NCBI GenBank assembly: GCA_041690515.1
Contig: JAWLHF010000131.1
Span: forward strand, 1-7,464
Length of the DNA stretch: 7,464 nucleotides
From: BRH-c25 sp041690515
GTDB taxonomy: Bacteria; Bacillota; Clostridia; Lutisporales; Lutisporaceae
Direction of reading: 5' to 3'
Part shown: piece by piece, positions 5,250 through 7,464 of the stretch
Position numbering within the stretch: position 1 is the first letter of the stretch
How the letters are laid out: each line of letters starts with the position of its first letter
Notes under the pieces: model-generated
The model's input: only the letters and a program-made list of their open reading frames with translations
The model's database searches: none
Told to the model about the DNA's origin: nothing
Position numbers and translations under genes: made by a program

Positions 5250-5576
5250 ATGGATAAGCAGATGATTGGAATGTGCGGGACGTACTGTGGGGAATGTGAG
5301 TGGAGAGAGAAGACAAGCTGCCCTGGCTGCCAGGTATCACAAAGCCGCGTTTTTTGGGGTCAGTGCCGGATTGCAAAGTGTGCTGTTGAAAGCAAGCATA
5401 CTCATTGTGGAACCTGTCTGAAGCTTCCCTGTGAAAAGCTGGTTGATGCTTTCCGCAATCCAGAGCATGGAGATAACGGTGAAAGACTTGTAAATTTAAG
5501 AAGATGGGCAAATGGAGAAGAAACATATTTACCTCTTAGGACTCTTGACCCATTGGACATTGATGAACAGCAATAG
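5250..5576 (+). CDS. Cysteine-rich DUF3795 family protein
   Basis: A 108-residue soluble protein with ten cysteines (9, 13, 16, 24, 27, 39, 44, 53, 56, 61), all in the first 61 residues. The pattern MCGTYCGEC (8-16), CPGC (24-27), FWGQCRIAKC (35-44), HCGTCLKLPC (52-61) is the DUF3795 signature. The paired cysteines strongly suggest binding of zinc or an iron-sulphur cluster, but the family's function is unknown and the metal is inferred. The tail (62-108) is charged and cysteine-free, with an RLVNLRRWANGEE segment usual for the family. There is no signal peptide. It follows the FlaR-like gene by 105 bases and precedes the PH-domain gene by 23 bases, so it is probably cotranscribed with the latter. 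Confidence 0.88.
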   Translation: MDKQMIGMCGTYCGECEWREKTSCPGCQVSQSRVFWGQCRIAKCAVESKHTHCGTCLKLPCEKLVDAFRNPEHGDNGERLVNLRRWANGEETYLPLRTLDPLDIDEQQ

Positions 5577-5599
5577 CGATTTAATAGGAGGCAGCATGT

Positions 5600-6151
5600 A
5601 TGAGTGAAGAGATAAGAAGCGAGCTATTAAAGGATGAAGAAATCTTATGGGAGGGACAGCCGTCTTTACAGGTTAACTTCACCAAGGGAGATTTGTTTTT
5701 GGTCCCGTTCAGTATACTATGGGAAGGATTTGTACTATTTTGGGAATATAGTGTATTAAATTCAGGAGCTCCTGTTATATTCCCGTTTTTTGGAGCGTTA
5801 TTTATAGTCTTTGGACTTTACTTTGTTTTCGGCAGGTTCATATACAAGCGTATAAGGAAGAGTAAGACATATTATGCTGTAACCAACAAAAGAGTAATTG
5901 CCCTGGTGGATAATTACAGCAGAGGTGTTGATGCCGAGTACATAGATAGAATCCCATGTATCAACAAGACTGTGAGGCCTGACGGGATAGGCAGTTTGGT
6001 TTTCGGTAATGGATCCTTCAAATCAGCGATGTATGCAAACAGCGGCATGGAGTTTTTCTATATAGGGTATAGCAAAAGTGTGCTGGCCTTTTATGACATA
6101 GAAGAAGCTGATAATGTATATAGGATAATAAATGAAATCAGAAATAGGTAA
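5600..6151 (+). CDS. PH-domain-containing membrane protein
   Basis: A 183-residue protein of unknown function with a bacterial PH-like domain. After an acidic start containing EEILWEGQPS (13-22) come two transmembrane helices (about 31-50, DLFLVPFSILWEGFVLFWEY, and about 58-80, PVIFPFF to VFGRF). The soluble PH-like part begins with KTYYAVTNKRVIAL (89-102), the YxxTNKRxI hallmark of bacterial PH domains next to membrane helices, and ends in FYDIEEADNVYRIINEIRNR (164-183), where FxDIxxAxxVYxII is also typical. The PH-like domain should lie on the cytoplasmic face. AGGAGG (5587-5592) sits 7 bases before the ATG. A nearer out-of-frame ATG at 5596 stops after three codons and is ignored. Confidence 0.87.
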   Translation: MSEEIRSELLKDEEILWEGQPSLQVNFTKGDLFLVPFSILWEGFVLFWEYSVLNSGAPVIFPFFGALFIVFGLYFVFGRFIYKRIRKSKTYYAVTNKRVIALVDNYSRGVDAEYIDRIPCINKTVRPDGIGSLVFGNGSFKSAMYANSGMEFFYIGYSKSVLAFYDIEEADNVYRIINEIRNR

Positions 6152-6228
6152 TCTTACATTATCTTATATGAACAGCATTTTAGAGCCATGAGACATTAAT
6201 AAACTGAAAGTAGAAAGGATAGATCGGA

Positions 6229-7200
6229 ATGCTGCCTGTAAATGAGCTTCTGAAATATGAAATGGACCCTGTACCAAAGTACCGGCTGCTTAGGGACATC
6301 ATCAAGCTGGGAGAGGATGATCCCCGGCTGATTTTGGCTAAGGGAGAGGTACTTGGGACAAAATGGGTAAAGGATCTGATTTCACTCCAGCAGCCTAACG
6401 GAAGTTGGGGTTACTTTCATTCTATGAGTGTGAACAGCAATTATCCGGTTACCACTGAGCAGGCTCTAAGGCGATTGAGGCTATTGGGACTTGACTATAA
6501 GGATCAATGTATTCGGAAGGCCGTCGGCTATATGGAGCGGTTCATGCTGGGGGAAGAGGATTTTCCTGATCGGAAGGAAAAGCTTCATGATTGGCATATA
6601 TTTACTAATATGATGGCAGCAGCACAGATCAAACTAATATTACCTCAAAACAGTTTGGCTATAGGTATTGCTGATAAATGGAAGCGGATAATCGAACATG
6701 CTTTTTCCGGTAGTGAATACAGCCAGAAGCTTTACGAAGAAGCATATGAGGAGACATACTCAAAGAAAACAAGAGGTGGAAGATTGGTGAATTTTACGAA
6801 CTTCTATCAATTGATTCTGGTTTCTGGATTGCTTTCTCCGGAGACAGACAGAAAAGTACTTGAGTATGTAATCAGCCGCCCTGATGGCATATATTATATT
6901 TATGATAAATGTCTGAGGGAACACCCAGGTAATTTTGCCTCTAAACAGGCCAACAGATATCTTGAAGCCGTTGAACTGATGACCGGTTACTTGGCTGCAA
7001 AGGAGAAGTTTGCATACGTTGTCCAATGGCTGCTGGATAATATGGAGCAGGATGGTTTCTGGGATATGGGAGCTTCCGCCAGAGACGGGATACAATATCC
7101 TATGTCAAATTCCTGGAGAAAGTCCATAAACAGAAAACTGGACTGTACTGTCAGAGTCTGTTCCATACTGTCAAGGCTAGGGTATGAAGGGTGGAATTGA
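6229..7200 (+). CDS. Alpha/alpha-toroid protein, prenyltransferase/squalene-cyclase repeat-like
   Basis: A 323-residue, probably cytoplasmic protein built almost wholly of helices. Segment KWVKDLISLQQPNGSWGYFH (45-64) contains a QW-type motif (QPNGSWG), the hallmark of squalene-cyclase and prenyltransferase repeats. It is followed by a second helical hairpin, TTEQALRRLRLLGLDYKDQC with KAVGYMERFM (75-106). The C-terminal part VVQWLLDNMEQDGFWDMG (264-281) and the LDCTVRVCSILSRLGY helix (304-319) look like the closing repeat. It lacks the DxDD acid motif of class II cyclases, and no prenyltransferase zinc ligands are obvious, so it is unlikely to be a terpene cyclase; a binding or structural role, or an unknown enzyme, is more likely. 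AAGGA (6215-6219) stands 9 bases before the ATG. It is shorter than true cyclases (over 600 residues). It lies 77 bases after the PH-domain gene with no clear terminator between. Confidence 0.72.
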   Translation: MLPVNELLKYEMDPVPKYRLLRDIIKLGEDDPRLILAKGEVLGTKWVKDLISLQQPNGSWGYFHSMSVNSNYPVTTEQALRRLRLLGLDYKDQCIRKAVGYMERFMLGEEDFPDRKEKLHDWHIFTNMMAAAQIKLILPQNSLAIGIADKWKRIIEHAFSGSEYSQKLYEEAYEETYSKKTRGGRLVNFTNFYQLILVSGLLSPETDRKVLEYVISRPDGIYYIYDKCLREHPGNFASKQANRYLEAVELMTGYLAAKEKFAYVVQWLLDNMEQDGFWDMGASARDGIQYPMSNSWRKSINRKLDCTVRVCSILSRLGYEGWN

Positions 7201-7277
7201 TTTATATCGGGCAGCATGGTAAAATCAGGAAAAGTACAATACTTGAGACTGTTGACAGGATTTGTTCTGAATAATGT

Positions 7278-7283
7278 AGGAGG
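7278..7283 (+). promoter_or_regulatory. Ribosome binding site of the macrodomain gene
   Basis: AGGAGG lies 11 bases before ATG 7295 and 8 bases before the adjacent in-frame TTG 7292. The TTG has the better spacing, so the protein may start one codon earlier than annotated. Confidence 0.75.
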
Positions 7284-7294
7284 GACTAAGCTTG

Positions 7295-7464
7295 ATGAAT
7301 ACAGATATTGACTACGGCAGTAACAGAATAATCCTTATTAAAGGAGATATAACAAAGCTGGATGTGGATGCAATAGTAAATGCGGCAAACAACAGCCTGC
7401 TTGGAGGCGGCGGTGTGGATGGGGCTATCCATAGAGCCGGAGGAAGGCAGATATTGGAGGAATG
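7295..7464 (+). CDS. Macrodomain protein, 3' end beyond the window
   Basis: The first 56 codons of a macrodomain protein are present; the frame is still open at the window edge. Residues 12-21 (IILIKGDITK) form the first strand and its GDIT turn. DVDAIVNAANNSLLGGGGVD (23-42) followed by GAIHRAGG is the canonical ADP-ribose-binding core, with the VNAANN asparagines and the glycine-rich GGGGVDGAIH loop. This loop is typical of the MacroD/YmdB class, which removes ADP-ribose from proteins or deacetylates O-acetyl-ADP-ribose, rather than of DarG-type antitoxins. Function is inferred from the family, since the second phosphate-binding loop lies outside the window. The start could be ATG 7295 or TTG 7292. 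It is 94 bases after the toroid gene, with no terminator seen. Confidence 0.92.
   Translation, partial: MNTDIDYGSNRIILIKGDITKLDVDAIVNAANNSLLGGGGVDGAIHRAGGRQILEE

Noticed and set aside
7252..7280. Promoter before the macrodomain gene (perfect TTGACA at 7252-7257)
   Set aside because: The only -10-like hexamer (TAATGT, 7272-7277) has a 14-base spacer, and the expected position overlaps the ribosome binding site.
7198..7311. Read-through extension or small ORF (ATG 7216 to TGA 7309-7311) after the toroid gene
   Set aside because: No ribosome binding site, overlap with the macrodomain start, and nothing that suggests stop-codon read-through.

Overview
The window looks like a stretch of a low-to-moderate GC Gram-positive genome, most likely Clostridia. 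The reasons are strong AGGAGG-type ribosome binding sites about 7 bases before almost every start, occasional TTG starts, frequent AGA/AGG arginine codons, AT-rich gaps, and gene families common in clostridia (DUF3795, FlaR-like P-loop NTPase, bacterial PH-domain membrane protein). All real genes lie on the + strand. I cannot name the species.

Layout. Positions 1-100 hold three consecutive hairpins that resemble the right end (omega-RNA scaffold) of an IS200/IS605-type TnpB element; the transposase would lie to the left, outside the window. A promoter with an extended -10 then leads into adenine deaminase (ade, 359-2083), which ends in a clear intrinsic terminator. An AT-rich gap follows, with a possible gene remnant (2212-2352) and a candidate promoter. 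After it come a small DUF4282-like membrane protein (2386-2721) and an alpha/beta hydrolase (2882-3517, starting later than the longest ORF).

From 3572 the genes are packed more closely: a tiny membrane-anchored protein whose coding sequence is split over two frames at a GGGAAAC heptamer (3572-3813), a divergent NIF3/DUF34 metal protein (3825-4580), a FlaR-like P-loop nucleotide kinase homologue with a TTG start (4620-5144), a ten-cysteine DUF3795 protein (5250-5576), a PH-domain membrane protein (5600-6151), an alpha/alpha-toroid (terpenoid cyclase-like) protein (6229-7200), and the start of a macrodomain protein cut off by the window edge (from 7295).

Apart from ade, which salvages adenine to hypoxanthine and is its own transcription unit, the genes do not form a recognisable pathway. 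They look like a co-directional run of small housekeeping or accessory proteins, with no convincing terminator between 2722 and the right edge. The most interesting signal is the two-frame gene at 3572-3813: a good start and transmembrane helix in one frame, a protein-like C-terminus in the -1 frame, and a canonical slippery heptamer plus a downstream hairpin exactly at the join. It is either programmed -1 frameshifting or a recent single-base deletion; sequence alone does not decide.
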